A stretch of 64,000 nucleotides of DNA. Source: Streptomyces lycii. Lineage in GTDB: Bacteria > Actinomycetota > Actinomycetes > Streptomycetales > Streptomycetaceae. Under the pieces are notes generated by a model. That model worked only from the letters and a program-made list of their open reading frames with translations, was not told where the DNA came from and did not search any database. The stretch spans positions 1 through 64,000 of the forward strand of contig NZ_WHPN01000268.1 in assembly GCF_009735685.1 (NCBI RefSeq). Reading direction: 5' to 3'. Shown piece by piece: positions 1 to 9,669 of the stretch (position 1 is the first letter of the stretch; each line of letters starts with the position of its first letter). The translations under genes were made by a program, and so were the position numbers.

Positions 1-97
1 GCGGCGTTGTCCGCGCGCCGACGGGACCGACGAGGACGGCGCGCACCGCCGGCCGCTCAGGTGCCGCCGTGGGCGACGCCCCGTGGGCCGGGTGGTG

Positions 98-1019
<922 letters not shown>

Positions 1020-1056
1020 CCCGTGGTCCGCCGCATCCGGTCAGCTGCCTTGCCTG

Positions 1057-1809
1057 TCAGGTGAGGGCGTCGGTGAGCATGAAGGCCGCCACGGCCAGCA
1101 GCACGGCGGCGAAGACGCGCTGCAGCACGGTGCCGGTGGCCTTGGCGGCCAGGCGTTTGCCGTCCCGGGCGCCCAGGAGCGCCGCCCCGGTGAAGGGGCC
1201 GATCACCGCCCAGTCGATGCCCGCGGTGGTGGCGCCGCGGGTGGCCAGGGAGGCCAGCGAGTTCGCCGAGATGACCAACAGGCTCGTGCCGACGGCGGCC
1301 TGCATTTCGAACGCCAGCAGGGTGACCAGGGCAGGGACGGCGAGGAAGCCTCCCCCGACACCGAGCAGACCGGTCAGCGCCCCCAGTCCGGCGCCGCTGC
1401 CTGCTGCCTTGGTGAGCCGTGCCCCGCCGGCCGCCGGGCCGGTGGCGGCACGGCCGGGGCGGAGCATGGTGACGGCGGCGAGTGCGGCGATGGCCGCGAA
1501 CGCCCCGGTCAGCACGGTCTGGGGCAGACGGGATGCGGCGGCTCCGGCCGCCGCGGCGGGCAGGAGCCCGGTCGCGGCGAACAGCGCGCCGGTCTTCCAG
1601 CGGACGCCGCCGGTGCGCGCGTGGGCGTACAGGGCGGTGAGCGAGGTGGCCGTGACGATGATCAGGCCGGCGGTGGTGGCGGCGGCCGGGGTGAAGCCGA
1701 GCAGGTAGATCAGTGCGGGTACCGCCAAGACGCTGCCGCCCCCGCCGAGCGCGCCGAGCGCGAGTCCGACCACGGCCCCCGCGATCAGGGCCAGGATCAG
1801 CGGACTCAC
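1057..1809 (-). CDS. TauE/SafE-family membrane permease (sulfite/sulfur anion export)
   Basis: A 250-residue, strongly hydrophobic protein with seven to eight likely membrane helices and two internally similar halves, each starting with a Gly-rich loop (GALGGGGSVLAVPAL near 19-33 and GLLGVGGGFLAVPAL in the second half). This duplicated loop is typical of TauE/SafE transporters of sulfur-containing anions. The start is GTG at 1809, and its GTGA overlaps the stop of the rhodanese gene upstream, so the two are translationally coupled. In CstR-type operons a TauE protein is thought to export sulfite or thiosulfate formed by persulfide oxidation; substrate here is inferred from context. Confidence 0.87.
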   Translation of the reverse strand: MSPLILALIAGAVVGLALGALGGGGSVLAVPALIYLLGFTPAAATTAGLIIVTATSLTALYAHARTGGVRWKTGALFAATGLLPAAAAGAAASRLPQTVLTGAFAAIAALAAVTMLRPGRAATGPAAGGARLTKAAGSGAGLGALTGLLGVGGGFLAVPALVTLLAFEMQAAVGTSLLVISANSLASLATRGATTAGIDWAVIGPFTGAALLGARDGKRLAAKATGTVLQRVFAAVLLAVAAFMLTDALT

Positions 1810-2180
1810 GCCACGACACCGCCCCTGCCCACCCGACCGGTGACCGGCAGGCCCGCACGGGCCCGGGCGGCCATGCCGCCGGTGACGTCCGCGGCCTCGG
1901 CGTCGCGTCCGGCCGGGAGCCCGGCCGCCTGCTGGGAGTGGCGGCCGGAGCGGCGGCCGGAGCGGCAGACCGCAGCCACCGGCTTGCCCCGCGCGGCTGC
2001 CCGGAGCGGCGGCCCGGCCGTCGGGCGGGAAAGCGGCAGGTGTGGCGGGCCGGGCGCGTACCGGGCTTTCCGCTCCGGTGACTCGCGGACGTCCAGCAGT
2101 ACGGCCCCGCCGTCGCCGGTGCGCTGGCGGGCCTGCTGGGAGGTGGGGCGGCCGGGGCCGCGGCGAAGAGGCGAGAACAT
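1806..2180 (-). CDS. Small single-domain rhodanese sulfurtransferase
   Basis: A 124-residue cytoplasmic protein with one rhodanese domain: VLLDVRESPE at about 27-36 and the active-site loop VCRSGRRS with Cys72. The stretch between the two is unusually rich in Pro and Arg and lacks the usual GH.PGA motif (APGPPHLPL instead), so it is somewhat diverged. It lies between the CstB-like gene (40 bases upstream) and the TauE permease (4-base overlap), in one probable leftward operon. Likely job: passing sulfane sulfur between thiols, thiosulfate or the CstB-like enzyme. Confidence 0.8.
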   Translation of the reverse strand: MFSPLRRGPGRPTSQQARQRTGDGGAVLLDVRESPERKARYAPGPPHLPLSRPTAGPPLRAAARGKPVAAVCRSGRRSGRHSQQAAGLPAGRDAEAADVTGGMAARARAGLPVTGRVGRGGVVA

Positions 2181-2219
2181 CGTTTGACCACTTTCGTGCA
2201 GATGGCGCGAGAGGACGTG

Positions 2220-3596
2220 TCAGTCGGTGCTGCCGGGGCGGGTGAGGGCCAGCCCCGCCTCGGCGGCCGCGTGGAAGCCGTCGTCGACGGCGACCACGTC
2301 GCGGCCGGCGGCATCGATCAGGGAGGCTGCGATCGCGGCGCGCATCCCGCCGGCGCAGTGCACCCATACCGTCCCGTCCGGTACTTCGCCGATACGGCCG
2401 TGCAGCTCGTGGACCGGGATGTGGACCGAGCCGTCGATGTGGCCGCTCGCACGCTCCGAGTCCCGGCGCACATCCAGGACGACCACGTCGTCACCTCGCC
2501 GACGGGCCCCGGCGAGGTCGGCGAAGCGGGCGCGGGGGAAGGAAGCGAGCTGCTCGCCCTCACGGACCCAGCCCGCCGGATCGCCGGTGGCGGCGGCGGC
2601 CGGGCGGTCGATGCCCACCCGCACCAGCTCCCGCTGCGCCTCGGCGATCCGGCCGGGCGTCTCGGCGAGCAGGGTGACGGGCTTGCCCCAGGGGATCAGC
2701 CAGGGCAGGTAGGTCGCGAGCTTGCCCTCGCCCTCGAAGTTGAACGAGCCGGCCACATGCCCCTCGGCGAAAGCCGTGCGGCTGCGCAGGTCCACCACCC
2801 ACTCGCCCGCGGCCAGCCGGGAGGCGATCTCGCCTGCGTCCGCACGCCTCGGCGGGGTGAGGTCGACCGGTGCGGGGCCTGCGGCGTTGGCCGGCCCCAT
2901 GTGCGCGTAGTAGGCGGGCACGTCGTCCAGCCCGGCGAGCACCTGGGTGACGAAGGTGTCCACGTCCAGGGTCAGGGCGTCGTTGGTCCTGCGCTCCTGG
3001 CCGATCGTGGTCGCGTCCCCCTCGGCCCGGGACGAGGCGCAGAAGCTGCCGAACCCGTGGGTGGGCAGCACCGGCACCTCGTCGTCCAGCTCGTCGGCCA
3101 ACCGGTGGGCGGAGGCGTGCTGGGCGCGGGCCAGCTGCTCGGTCAGCCGCGGCTCGACCAGGTCCGGGCGGCCCACGGTGCCGATCAGCATCGACCCGCC
3201 GGTGAACGCCGCGACACCGCGTCCGTCCTCGGCGAGGGCGTAGGAGGTGTGGTGCGGGGTGTGCCCGGGGGTGGCGATGGCGCGCAGCACCAGGCCCTCG
3301 TCCACCGTCATCGTGTCGCCGTCGGCGACGGGGGTGCGGGCGAACGACACGTGGGCCCCGGCCGGCACCAGGTACTCGGCGCCGGTGACGCGGGCCAGTT
3401 CCAGGCCTCCGGTGACGTAGTCGTTGTGCACATGGGTCTCGGCCACGAAGGCGATGCGTACCCCGCGGCGGGCCGCTGCGGCTATGACCTGGTCGATGTC
3501 GCGCGGCGGGTCGATGGCCACCGCGGCACCGGGCCCGCCGGCCAGGTAGCTGCGGTTTCCCAGGCCGTCGAATGCCAGGGTGTCGACGAAGAACAC
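2220..3596 (-). CDS. CstB-like persulfide dioxygenase/sulfurtransferase (MBL plus two rhodanese domains)
   Basis: A 458-residue fusion. The N-terminal ~240 residues are a metallo-beta-lactamase fold of the ETHE1/persulfide dioxygenase type, with the ligand motif THVHNDY (His55, His57, Asp59) and TPGHTPHH near 109-116. Two rhodanese domains follow. The first lacks the catalytic Cys (TLLAETPGR loop), while the second has it (Cys414 in VHCAGGMR). This order, with an inactive then an active rhodanese, matches CstB of staphylococcal persulfide operons, which oxidises persulfide to thiosulfate. It is the first gene of a leftward operon with the small rhodanese and TauE, under two operator palindromes. 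Confidence 0.9.
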   Translation of the reverse strand: MFFVDTLAFDGLGNRSYLAGGPGAAVAIDPPRDIDQVIAAAARRGVRIAFVAETHVHNDYVTGGLELARVTGAEYLVPAGAHVSFARTPVADGDTMTVDEGLVLRAIATPGHTPHHTSYALAEDGRGVAAFTGGSMLIGTVGRPDLVEPRLTEQLARAQHASAHRLADELDDEVPVLPTHGFGSFCASSRAEGDATTIGQERRTNDALTLDVDTFVTQVLAGLDDVPAYYAHMGPANAAGPAPVDLTPPRRADAGEIASRLAAGEWVVDLRSRTAFAEGHVAGSFNFEGEGKLATYLPWLIPWGKPVTLLAETPGRIAEAQRELVRVGIDRPAAAATGDPAGWVREGEQLASFPRARFADLAGARRRGDDVVVLDVRRDSERASGHIDGSVHIPVHELHGRIGEVPDGTVWVHCAGGMRAAIAASLIDAAGRDVVAVDDGFHAAAEAGLALTRPGSTD

Positions 3597-3621
3597 GACT
3601 TACGACTCCTCTCGGGCGGTG

Positions 3622-3635
3622 TACCCCAGGGGGTA
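3622..3635. promoter_or_regulatory. CsoR/CstR-type operator, proximal copy
   Basis: TACCCCAGGGGGTA is an almost perfect inverted repeat 25 bases upstream of the CstB-like start at 3596, the position expected for repression of that operon. Same motif as at 705-718. Confidence 0.75.
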
Positions 3636-3657
3636 TCTGACATCCACCCTAACAGTC

Positions 3658-3673
3658 ATACCCAGGGGGGTAT
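3658..3673. promoter_or_regulatory. CsoR/CstR-type operator, distal copy
   Basis: ATACCCAGGGGGGTAT is a second inverted repeat 36 bases upstream of the first one (same face, allowing for helical repeat). Two tandem sites suggest tight or cooperative repression of the CstB-like operon. Confidence 0.72.
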
Positions 3674-4212
3674 TCCGGAGGGCTGCGGGCCCCGCTCAGG
3701 GGCACCGCCCGACATCACGTGGATACGGGGCAGGGGACAGGGAAATCAGCCGTTCCGCGCTGGCGGGAGTCCGTGCCGCCTCGAGGCCGCGCGGGAGTGT
3801 CCGTGCCCTGCGACCGCGCCGCCTCGAGGCCGCCTTCATTCCGTCGCGCGCGGTGGGCGCGGAGGACCGGCGGCGGGAGGCTGCACCGAGGGGCGGCTTC
3901 CCCGTGCCGCGGCGCGTCCGCGCCCCGGTCGTGCCGGAGGCGCGGGGCCGGCGGCCACCCCGGCGCGACGGCTCGGGCAGTCGGCCCGGCTGTGACGCTT
4001 GGTTACTATGGACACTTCATGCCGGAGGCCGGAGGCCGGAGGCCGGAGACAGGGGCCGTACCGCCCTTGACGGACTCCCGGGGGAGGGACACGACTGTGC
4101 CGGCCAGGACTCCCCGGATTCTCCCCAAGGCTGATCCGGGGCATCTCCCCGGGTTGTGCCGCACGGAGTCCGCCGTGGAGTCCGAGGCACGCGAGCCGCG
4201 AGGTCCTGGAAG
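3674..4212. other. Gene-free stretch upstream of the HipA-like gene
   Basis: About 540 bases with no reading frame that looks like protein. It contains four tandem 7-base CCGGAGG units at 4022-4049, the last one imperfect. A TTACTAT stretch near 4003-4009 could be a -10 for the downstream gene. Nothing else is recognised. Confidence 0.45.
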
Positions 4213-5058
4213 ATGCTGACAAACGTCACCGCAACCCGCTATATCGAGCCCCTGCGGGTCGGCGGCTCCGTGCCCGGTGTCACCGAGGCCGACGACCTGG
4301 GAACGTACGTCGTGAAGTTCACCGGCGCCGCCCAGGGCCGCAAGGCGCTCGTCGCCGAAGTCGTCACCGGTGAGCTGGCCCGCCGGCTCGGTCTGCGCGT
4401 GCCGCGGCTGGTCGGGGTCCGCTTCGACCCCGCGGTCGCAGCCGGCGAGCCCGACCCGGAGATCCAGCATCTGCTGCGGGCCAGCGCCGGGCTCAACCTC
4501 GGCATGGACCTGCTGCCCGGTGCCCGGGACTGGGCCCCGGGGGACCCGCTGCCCGGACCGGCCGAGGCGGGCCGCGTGGTCTGGTTCGACGCGCTGACCG
4601 GCAATGTCGACCGGACCTGGACCAACCCCAACCTCATGCTGTGGCACGGCCGGCTGTGGCTCATCGACCACGGCGCCGCCCTCGTCTTCCACCACCGCTG
4701 GCCGCAGGCGGCGGCCGCCGTGGGCAAGCGGTACGACATGTCCGGCCACGCCCTCGCGGCCGCCGCCCCCGACGTCACCGCGGCCGACGCCGCACTCGCC
4801 CCGCTCGTCACCGAGGAACTGCTCCGGGAGGTCACCGCCCTCGTGCCCGACGCGTGGCTGGCGGACGAGCCCGGCTTCGACTCGCCCGGGCAGCTCCGCG
4901 AGGCGTACGCCGGACACCTCGCCGAGCGGGCCGCCCGGTCCGCCGAGTGGCTGCCGCGGGACTTCGCCGGCCCCGAGGAACTGCGGCGCGCCGAGGCCGC
5001 CCGTGCCGCCGCCGCCCGCGCCGGCCGCCCGTCCTGGCTCCAGCACCTCCCCGGCTGA
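4213..5058 (+). CDS. HipA-family kinase-like protein
   Basis: A 281-residue cytoplasmic protein matching the compact HipA-like kinases common in Streptomyces. Visible hallmarks are the N-terminal segment GTYVVKFTGAAQGRKALVAE with the probable ATP-binding Lys, a catalytic-loop segment WFDALTGNVDRTWTNPNL near 125-142, and LIDHGAALVFHH, where Asp would bind metal. It lacks the N-terminal HipA-1 domain and has no HipB antitoxin next to it, so it is not a classical toxin-antitoxin pair. The ATG at 4213 begins the conserved part, with TGGAAG upstream. Substrate unknown. Confidence 0.8.
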   Translation: MLTNVTATRYIEPLRVGGSVPGVTEADDLGTYVVKFTGAAQGRKALVAEVVTGELARRLGLRVPRLVGVRFDPAVAAGEPDPEIQHLLRASAGLNLGMDLLPGARDWAPGDPLPGPAEAGRVVWFDALTGNVDRTWTNPNLMLWHGRLWLIDHGAALVFHHRWPQAAAAVGKRYDMSGHALAAAAPDVTAADAALAPLVTEELLREVTALVPDAWLADEPGFDSPGQLREAYAGHLAERAARSAEWLPRDFAGPEELRRAEAARAAAARAGRPSWLQHLPG

Positions 5059-5184
5059 CCCCGGCCGGGCCCGCTTCGCGGGGTGCCGCCCGGCGGGACA
5101 GTGGTGCGATCATGCCGGAGAGGCCCGCCCCGCGCGGACCGGAGACCATGGAAGCGCCCGCACCGGGCGCCGGAGGAGGGGACC

Positions 5185-6171
5185 ATGCCGCTCACCGATC
5201 TGCCGCTGGAGCAACTGCGCGACTACCGCGCCGCGATCTCCGAGCCGGAGGACTTCGACGCCTTCTGGGCCAAGACCCTCGCCGAGGCCCGCGACGCCGC
5301 CGACGGAGCCACGACCGGGTGGCGGCCCGTCGACGACCCGCTGCTCGCCACCGTCGACACGTACGACGTCCGCTTCCCCGGCTGGGGCGGCCAGCCCGTC
5401 GCCGCCTGGCTGCTGCTGCCGCGCGGCGCCGCCGGGCCGCTGCCGGGCGTGGTCAGCTACATCGGCTACGGCGGCGGCCGCGGGCTCTCCGTCGAGCACC
5501 TGCTGTTCAGCGCCGCCGGTTACGCCCATCTCGTCGTCGACAGCCGGGGCCAGGGACACGACACCCCCGACCCGGACCCGGTGCCCGGCACCCAGTGGGT
5601 CAGGGGCTACATGACCCGGGGCATCGACAGCCCCGAGCACCACTACTACCGGCGGCTCATGACGGACTGCGTGCGCGCCGTGGACGCGCTGCGGGAACAC
5701 CCGGCCGTCGACCCGGCCCGGGTCGTCGTCGCCGGCGCCAGCCAGGGCGGCGGGCTGGCCCTGGCCACCGCGGGGCTGGCGGGTGACGCGGTCGCCGGGG
5801 CGCTGGTGGACGTACCGTTCCTCTGCCACTACCGGCGGGGCGCGGAGATCGCCTCCCTCGGGCCCTACCCCGAACTCGCCGAATACCTGGGCAGGCACAA
5901 GCGCGTCGACCCCGAGCGGGTCTTCGGCACCCTCGACTACTTCGACGGCGTCCACTTCGCCCGCCGCGCCACCGCGCCCGCCCTGTTCAGCGTCGCCATG
6001 ATGGACCCCATCTGCCCGCCCTCGACGGTCTACGCGGCGCACAACGCGTACGCGGGGGAGGCCTCGATGAAGGTGTGGCACTTCGCCGACCACGCGGGCG
6101 GCCAGGCCGCCCAGGCCGAGGAACAGCTCCGCTGGCTCCGCGGCCGCGGGCTGGCCCCGTCGCGGACCTGA
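5185..6171 (+). CDS. Acetylxylan esterase-like (CE7) alpha/beta-hydrolase
   Basis: A 328-residue alpha/beta-hydrolase resembling cephalosporin-C deacetylase/acetylxylan esterases of family CE7. Features are the N-terminal LTDLPLEQLRDYR, RGQGHDTPDPD, the nucleophile elbow GASQGGG (Ser near 180), an Asp in MMDPICPPST and a His near the C-terminus. No signal peptide is seen, as is usual for CE7 enzymes, so it should act on short acetylated sugars inside the cell. The ATG at 5185 follows GGAGGAGGGG directly. It is 126 bases downstream of the HipA-like gene; no functional link is apparent. Confidence 0.88.
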   Translation: MPLTDLPLEQLRDYRAAISEPEDFDAFWAKTLAEARDAADGATTGWRPVDDPLLATVDTYDVRFPGWGGQPVAAWLLLPRGAAGPLPGVVSYIGYGGGRGLSVEHLLFSAAGYAHLVVDSRGQGHDTPDPDPVPGTQWVRGYMTRGIDSPEHHYYRRLMTDCVRAVDALREHPAVDPARVVVAGASQGGGLALATAGLAGDAVAGALVDVPFLCHYRRGAEIASLGPYPELAEYLGRHKRVDPERVFGTLDYFDGVHFARRATAPALFSVAMMDPICPPSTVYAAHNAYAGEASMKVWHFADHAGGQAAQAEEQLRWLRGRGLAPSRT

Positions 6172-6261
6172 CCGGCGGCACCGCGGGCCCGGTGCCGCCC
6201 GGGCCCGCGGAAGTCCGATTCGTTCAAGACCACCCGGCCGCGGCCCGCCTACGGTGACCGC

Positions 6262-6660
6262 ATGACTCCTCGATTCGACGCCGTGGGCCTGGTCACCGAC
6301 GACATGGCCGCCTCCCTCGCCTTCTACCGCCGCCTCGGCCTGGACCTCCCCGCCGAGGCCGACGGGCAGCCGCACGCGGAGGCCGAGCTGCCCGGCGGGA
6401 CCCGGATGCTCTGGGACACCGCCGACTCCGTCCGGTCCTTCGACCCCGGGTGGACACCGCCGAAGGGCGGGCACCGCATCGGGCTCGCGTTCCTCTGCGA
6501 CAGTCCGGCGGCGGTCGACGCGGCCTACGCCGAGTTCGCCGCGACCGGACACGGCGGCCTCGAACCCTGGGACGCGCCCTGGGGACAGCGCTACGCCTGC
6601 CTGACCGACCCCGACGGCAACGGCGTCGACCTGTTCGCGCCGCTCCCGACGACGGGCTGA
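6262..6660 (+). CDS. VOC/glyoxalase-superfamily protein
   Basis: A 132-residue protein with the paired beta-alpha-beta-beta-beta modules of the vicinal oxygen chelate superfamily: FDAVGLVTDDMAASLAFYRRLGLD at the start, and PWGQRYACLTDPDGNGVDLFA at the end. Only some of the usual metal ligands can be placed, so it may be a resistance-type binding protein or a dioxygenase-like enzyme. It ends at 6660 and faces the AraC-type gene across a repeat-filled gap. Confidence 0.85.
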   Translation: MTPRFDAVGLVTDDMAASLAFYRRLGLDLPAEADGQPHAEAELPGGTRMLWDTADSVRSFDPGWTPPKGGHRIGLAFLCDSPAAVDAAYAEFAATGHGGLEPWDAPWGQRYACLTDPDGNGVDLFAPLPTTG

Positions 6661-7010
6661 GCTGTCCGGCGCGACGGACGCGCCGAGCACGGCGGACGCT
6701 GCCGAGCCCGACGACACACCGAGCAGCAGGAACGATCACAACGAACGCCCGGGCACAGCGACTCCCCGGGCACCATGACGCCCGGGCCGCACGAACGCGG
6801 TGAGGGGACGCCCCCAGCACACCGAACGAAGCGAGGAGACGCACCGAGCGACACGAACGCACCGAGCGGCACCGGGCCACCGAGCCGTGCCGGGCCACCG
6901 AGCCGTGCCGGGCCACCGAGCCGTGCCGGGCCACCGAGCCGTGCCGGGCCACCGAGCCGTTCCGAGCCACCGAACGGCGGCAGCGCGCCGAGCGGCCGTG
7001 GGCGGTCTCC
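6661..7010. other. Repeat-rich gap between convergent genes
   Basis: A 350-base stretch between the VOC and AraC genes. It contains a tandem array of an 18-base unit (6877-6966) set in wider low-complexity sequence full of ACCGAGC words. Frames running through it encode only reiterated peptides such as WPGTAR, so I see no real gene. Confidence 0.6.
6877..6966. repeat. Five tandem copies of an 18-bp unit
   Basis: The unit CCACCGAGCCGTGCCGGG starts at 6877, 6895, 6913, 6931 and 6949; a decayed copy follows to about 6980. Four copies are exact and the fifth ends with a change to TCC. The unit length is a multiple of three, so all frames stay open across it, which creates long spurious reading frames on both strands. 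Confidence 0.9.
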
Positions 7011-7703
7011 TCACCCCGCCGGCGGGTGGAGCAGGGCGCCCGGGGCCACCCCGGCCAGCGCCTTCACGTCGCGGCTGAGATGCGCCTGGTCGGCGAAGCC
7101 CGCCCGCACGGCCACCTCCGCGAGCGGCCGCCCGGCGCGCGCCAGGTCCAGCGCCCGGTTCATCCGCAGCACCCGGGCCAGGGTCTTCGGCCCGTAGCCG
7201 AAGGCGGCCAGCGCGCGCCGGTGCAACTGCCGCGCGCCGAGCCCGGTCTCCCCGGCGACCGCGGACACCGCCCGGCCGGCTCGCAGCCCGGCGACGACCG
7301 CCGTGACCCACGGATCGGCCGGGCCCGCCGCGCGCAGCCGCTCGGCCGCCAGTTCCTCCAGCACCGCCGCCGGGTCCGCGGCCTCGTACAGCCGCTCGGC
7401 GAGCCGCCGCACCTGCCCGCCGGGCCACAGCGCGGCCAGCTCCACCCGCCGGTCCCGCAGTTCCCGGGCGGGCACACCCAGCACCCGCGGTCCGTTGCCG
7501 GGGAGGAGGCGGACCGCGCCGAGGCGTGTCCCGGGGCGGGTGACCGGCAGCTGGGCCCGGGTGTCGGGCCCGGCCACCAGCAGGCCGCCGCCGTCCCAGA
7601 TGATGTCCATGCAGCCGTCGGGCAGCACCCGTTTCGGGCCGCCGTCCGCCGTCAGGGTCCACACCACGGCGCCCGCCCGGGCCGAGGGTCGTTCCGCGTA
7701 CAT
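7011..7703 (-). CDS. AraC-family transcriptional regulator
   Basis: A 230-residue protein. The N-terminal ~110 residues have the DGCMDIIW signature of the DUF6597-type sensor domain found in Streptomyces AraC proteins. The C-terminal ~100 residues are the double helix-turn-helix, with ARQLHRRALAAFGYGPKTLARVLR and AGFADQAHLSRDVKALAGVAPG, the usual AraC end signature. It is convergent with the VOC gene; the target is unknown. Confidence 0.87.
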   Translation of the reverse strand: MYAERPSARAGAVVWTLTADGGPKRVLPDGCMDIIWDGGGLLVAGPDTRAQLPVTRPGTRLGAVRLLPGNGPRVLGVPARELRDRRVELAALWPGGQVRRLAERLYEAADPAAVLEELAAERLRAAGPADPWVTAVVAGLRAGRAVSAVAGETGLGARQLHRRALAAFGYGPKTLARVLRMNRALDLARAGRPLAEVAVRAGFADQAHLSRDVKALAGVAPGALLHPPAG

Positions 7704-7958
7704 GCCTCCAGGGTCTCGCGCGGACGGAGGAGTGCGTCACCCACCCGGCGGCGCGGAGCGCACACGCGCTGCGGCTCTCCGTAACCACCCCGTCGACCTG
7801 CGGCGTTGCGGCATACGCGGGACCGCCTGATGCTCCGTTCGCGGGACCGTGTGGGCGCGTCGGTCGCGCGCGCACCGCGGTTTGTCCGACTTGCATGGTG
7901 CCGACGGCGCGGAGCCGCAGCGGACGAGGGTCCGCCTCCCGCCGCAAGGAGCACCCCC

Positions 7959-8459
7959 ATGCGCATCACGACGCGCGTCCTCGCCGCGACCGCCCCGGCC
8001 GGCCCCGCGCTCGGCGGTCCCGGCACCCCGGCGCAGGCCGGGCCGCGGCCGGACATGAGGACCGGCCGCTCGTTGCCGATGCCCGGTGACAACCGGGTGG
8101 TCGCAACCGTCGCGGGCGGCTGCGGGACCGAGGAGGCGACAGCCGCCTCCCGCGGCCCGGCCGGTGAGATCACGCCGACCGGCCGGGGTCCCGGCAGTGG
8201 CCGGGGCGCCGGACGTGTCGCGGAACGGGCCGAGCCCGGCGGCACCCACCGGGTCCGCCCCCACTGCCTCTCCGGCGGCAGCTCCGTGGTGGGTCGCCTC
8301 GTCGCAAGCCACGGCGCCGAACACGGCTCGGACGCGGCCACCGGGAGCCCGGCGGGCGCCGCGGCCCCCGGGTCGGTCACGGCGGACGGCACCCCGGCGG
8401 CGCCGGCCGCCGGAGGCACGGCGCCCGGCCACGGGAGCCGCGGACACGGCGGCGCCTGA
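7959..8459 (+). CDS. Putative small secreted protein
   Basis: A 166-residue protein of low complexity (Gly, Ala, Pro, Arg). An AAGGAG ribosome site ends 7 bases before the ATG at 7959, which is the best argument that it is translated. The N-terminus MRITTRVLAATAPAGPALGG followed by PAQAG could be a weak secretion signal with cleavage near residue 28. A segment VVATVAGGCGTEEATAA and a later HRVRPHCLSGG carry the only cysteines. No family recognised. It precedes the M23 peptidase gene by 169 bases. Confidence 0.5.
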   Translation: MRITTRVLAATAPAGPALGGPGTPAQAGPRPDMRTGRSLPMPGDNRVVATVAGGCGTEEATAASRGPAGEITPTGRGPGSGRGAGRVAERAEPGGTHRVRPHCLSGGSSVVGRLVASHGAEHGSDAATGSPAGAAAPGSVTADGTPAAPAAGGTAPGHGSRGHGGA

Positions 8460-8628
8460 CCACCCGTCACGCCGCGGGCCCCCTCGCCGCGCGGCGCACC
8501 TCCCGCCCACCGCGGGCCCGGGGGCCGGGGGCCACGGGGGACGGCGGACGAACTCGGCGCAACAGCTCGGGGAACGGCTCGGCAGCTCGGGGAACAGCTC
8601 GGCGGAAACTCGGCAGAAGGGAACGTCC

Positions 8629-9423
8629 ATGACTTCGGCACGCACACCTCGCGGACACCGGCAGGCCGACGGCTCGGCGGCGGCACGGAGGATCCGCCGC
8701 ATGCCCAGGCTGCTGCGCGGCGGCGCCGCGGGAATAGCGGGTGTGCTGCTGACCGCGACCCCGACCTGGGGTGTCGGTCTGGACGCCGCGTACCGGAACC
8801 CGCACCTCCCCGACGGTGACGGCGCCCGGGAACGGACCGTGCGGCAAGCCCGCGCCGAGACGGTGGAGCGGCACCAGGAGGGCCGCTCGGGCACCCCGCG
8901 CGAGGAGCAGCTGTCCGTTCTGGAGGCGCTGGAGATCTCCGCGGACGTCGGCGCCTGGACGAGTTCGGCGCGAGCCGTCCCGGAGGGCGCCCGGACCGCC
9001 GCGCGTCAGGGCACGCCGGGCGGCTGGGCGCACCCCGTCGCCGCGTCCGACGTGTCCGCGGCCTACGGCATCCCGGGCAGCTGGATCGCGGGCCACCACA
9101 CGGGTGTCGACTTCGCCGTACCCGTCGGCACCCCGGTGCGGTCGATCGGCCCCGGCGAGGTGATCCAGGCGGGTCCGGCCGGCGACTACGGACTGACCGT
9201 GACGGTGCGGCTGGAGGACGGCCACCACGTACTCTTCGCGCATCTGTCGAAGATCGTGGTCCGGCAGGGCAGCAAGGTCGGCCCCAACGAACTCCTCGGC
9301 TACTCCGGCAACACCGGCCGGTCGAGCGGGCCGCACCTCCACTTCGAGGTGCGGAAGGGCCCGGGCTACGGAACCGACATCGACCCGGTCCCCTATCTGG
9401 CGGGCAAGGGCGTCGAGCTCTGA
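8629..9423 (+). CDS. Secreted M23-family metallopeptidase (LytM-like)
   Basis: A 264-residue cell-wall peptidase. A twin-Arg-rich N-terminus and hydrophobic segment (about residues 25-48, ending TPTWG) suggests export. The last ~120 residues are the M23 domain with the zinc ligands HHTGVDFA (HxxxD), a VLFAHLSKI segment, and SGPHLHFEVR (HxH). Such enzymes cut peptide cross-links of peptidoglycan during growth or spore development. AGAAGGGAA precedes the chosen ATG. Confidence 0.9.
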   Translation: MTSARTPRGHRQADGSAAARRIRRMPRLLRGGAAGIAGVLLTATPTWGVGLDAAYRNPHLPDGDGARERTVRQARAETVERHQEGRSGTPREEQLSVLEALEISADVGAWTSSARAVPEGARTAARQGTPGGWAHPVAASDVSAAYGIPGSWIAGHHTGVDFAVPVGTPVRSIGPGEVIQAGPAGDYGLTVTVRLEDGHHVLFAHLSKIVVRQGSKVGPNELLGYSGNTGRSSGPHLHFEVRKGPGYGTDIDPVPYLAGKGVEL

Positions 9424-9669
9424 CCCGGAGCCCGTGTCCCGGAGCCCAGAGCCCGGAGCCCGTGTCCCGGACCCGCGACCGCGACCGGGGCCCGGACCCG
9501 CGACCCGGGCCGGAGCCGAGACCGGACTCCGGCCCCTTCCCGGCCCAGGTCCGGCCCATGGCCCGAGGACCGGCCCGGAAACCGGAACCGGAGAAACCGG
9601 AACCGGAAACCGGAGGACCGGGGCCGCGCAGGCCGCCGCCCGCATCCCGGGCGGCGGCCTGCGCGTGGT

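Noticed and set aside
4213-5058. HipA toxin of a toxin-antitoxin pair
   Set aside because: No HipB-like helix-turn-helix gene is adjacent and the N-terminal HipA domain is missing; called only HipA-like kinase.
6293-7947. Minus-strand frames with reiterated GSVARH or WPGTAR peptides
   Set aside because: They are only the 18-bp tandem array read in different frames; no ribosome site or domain.
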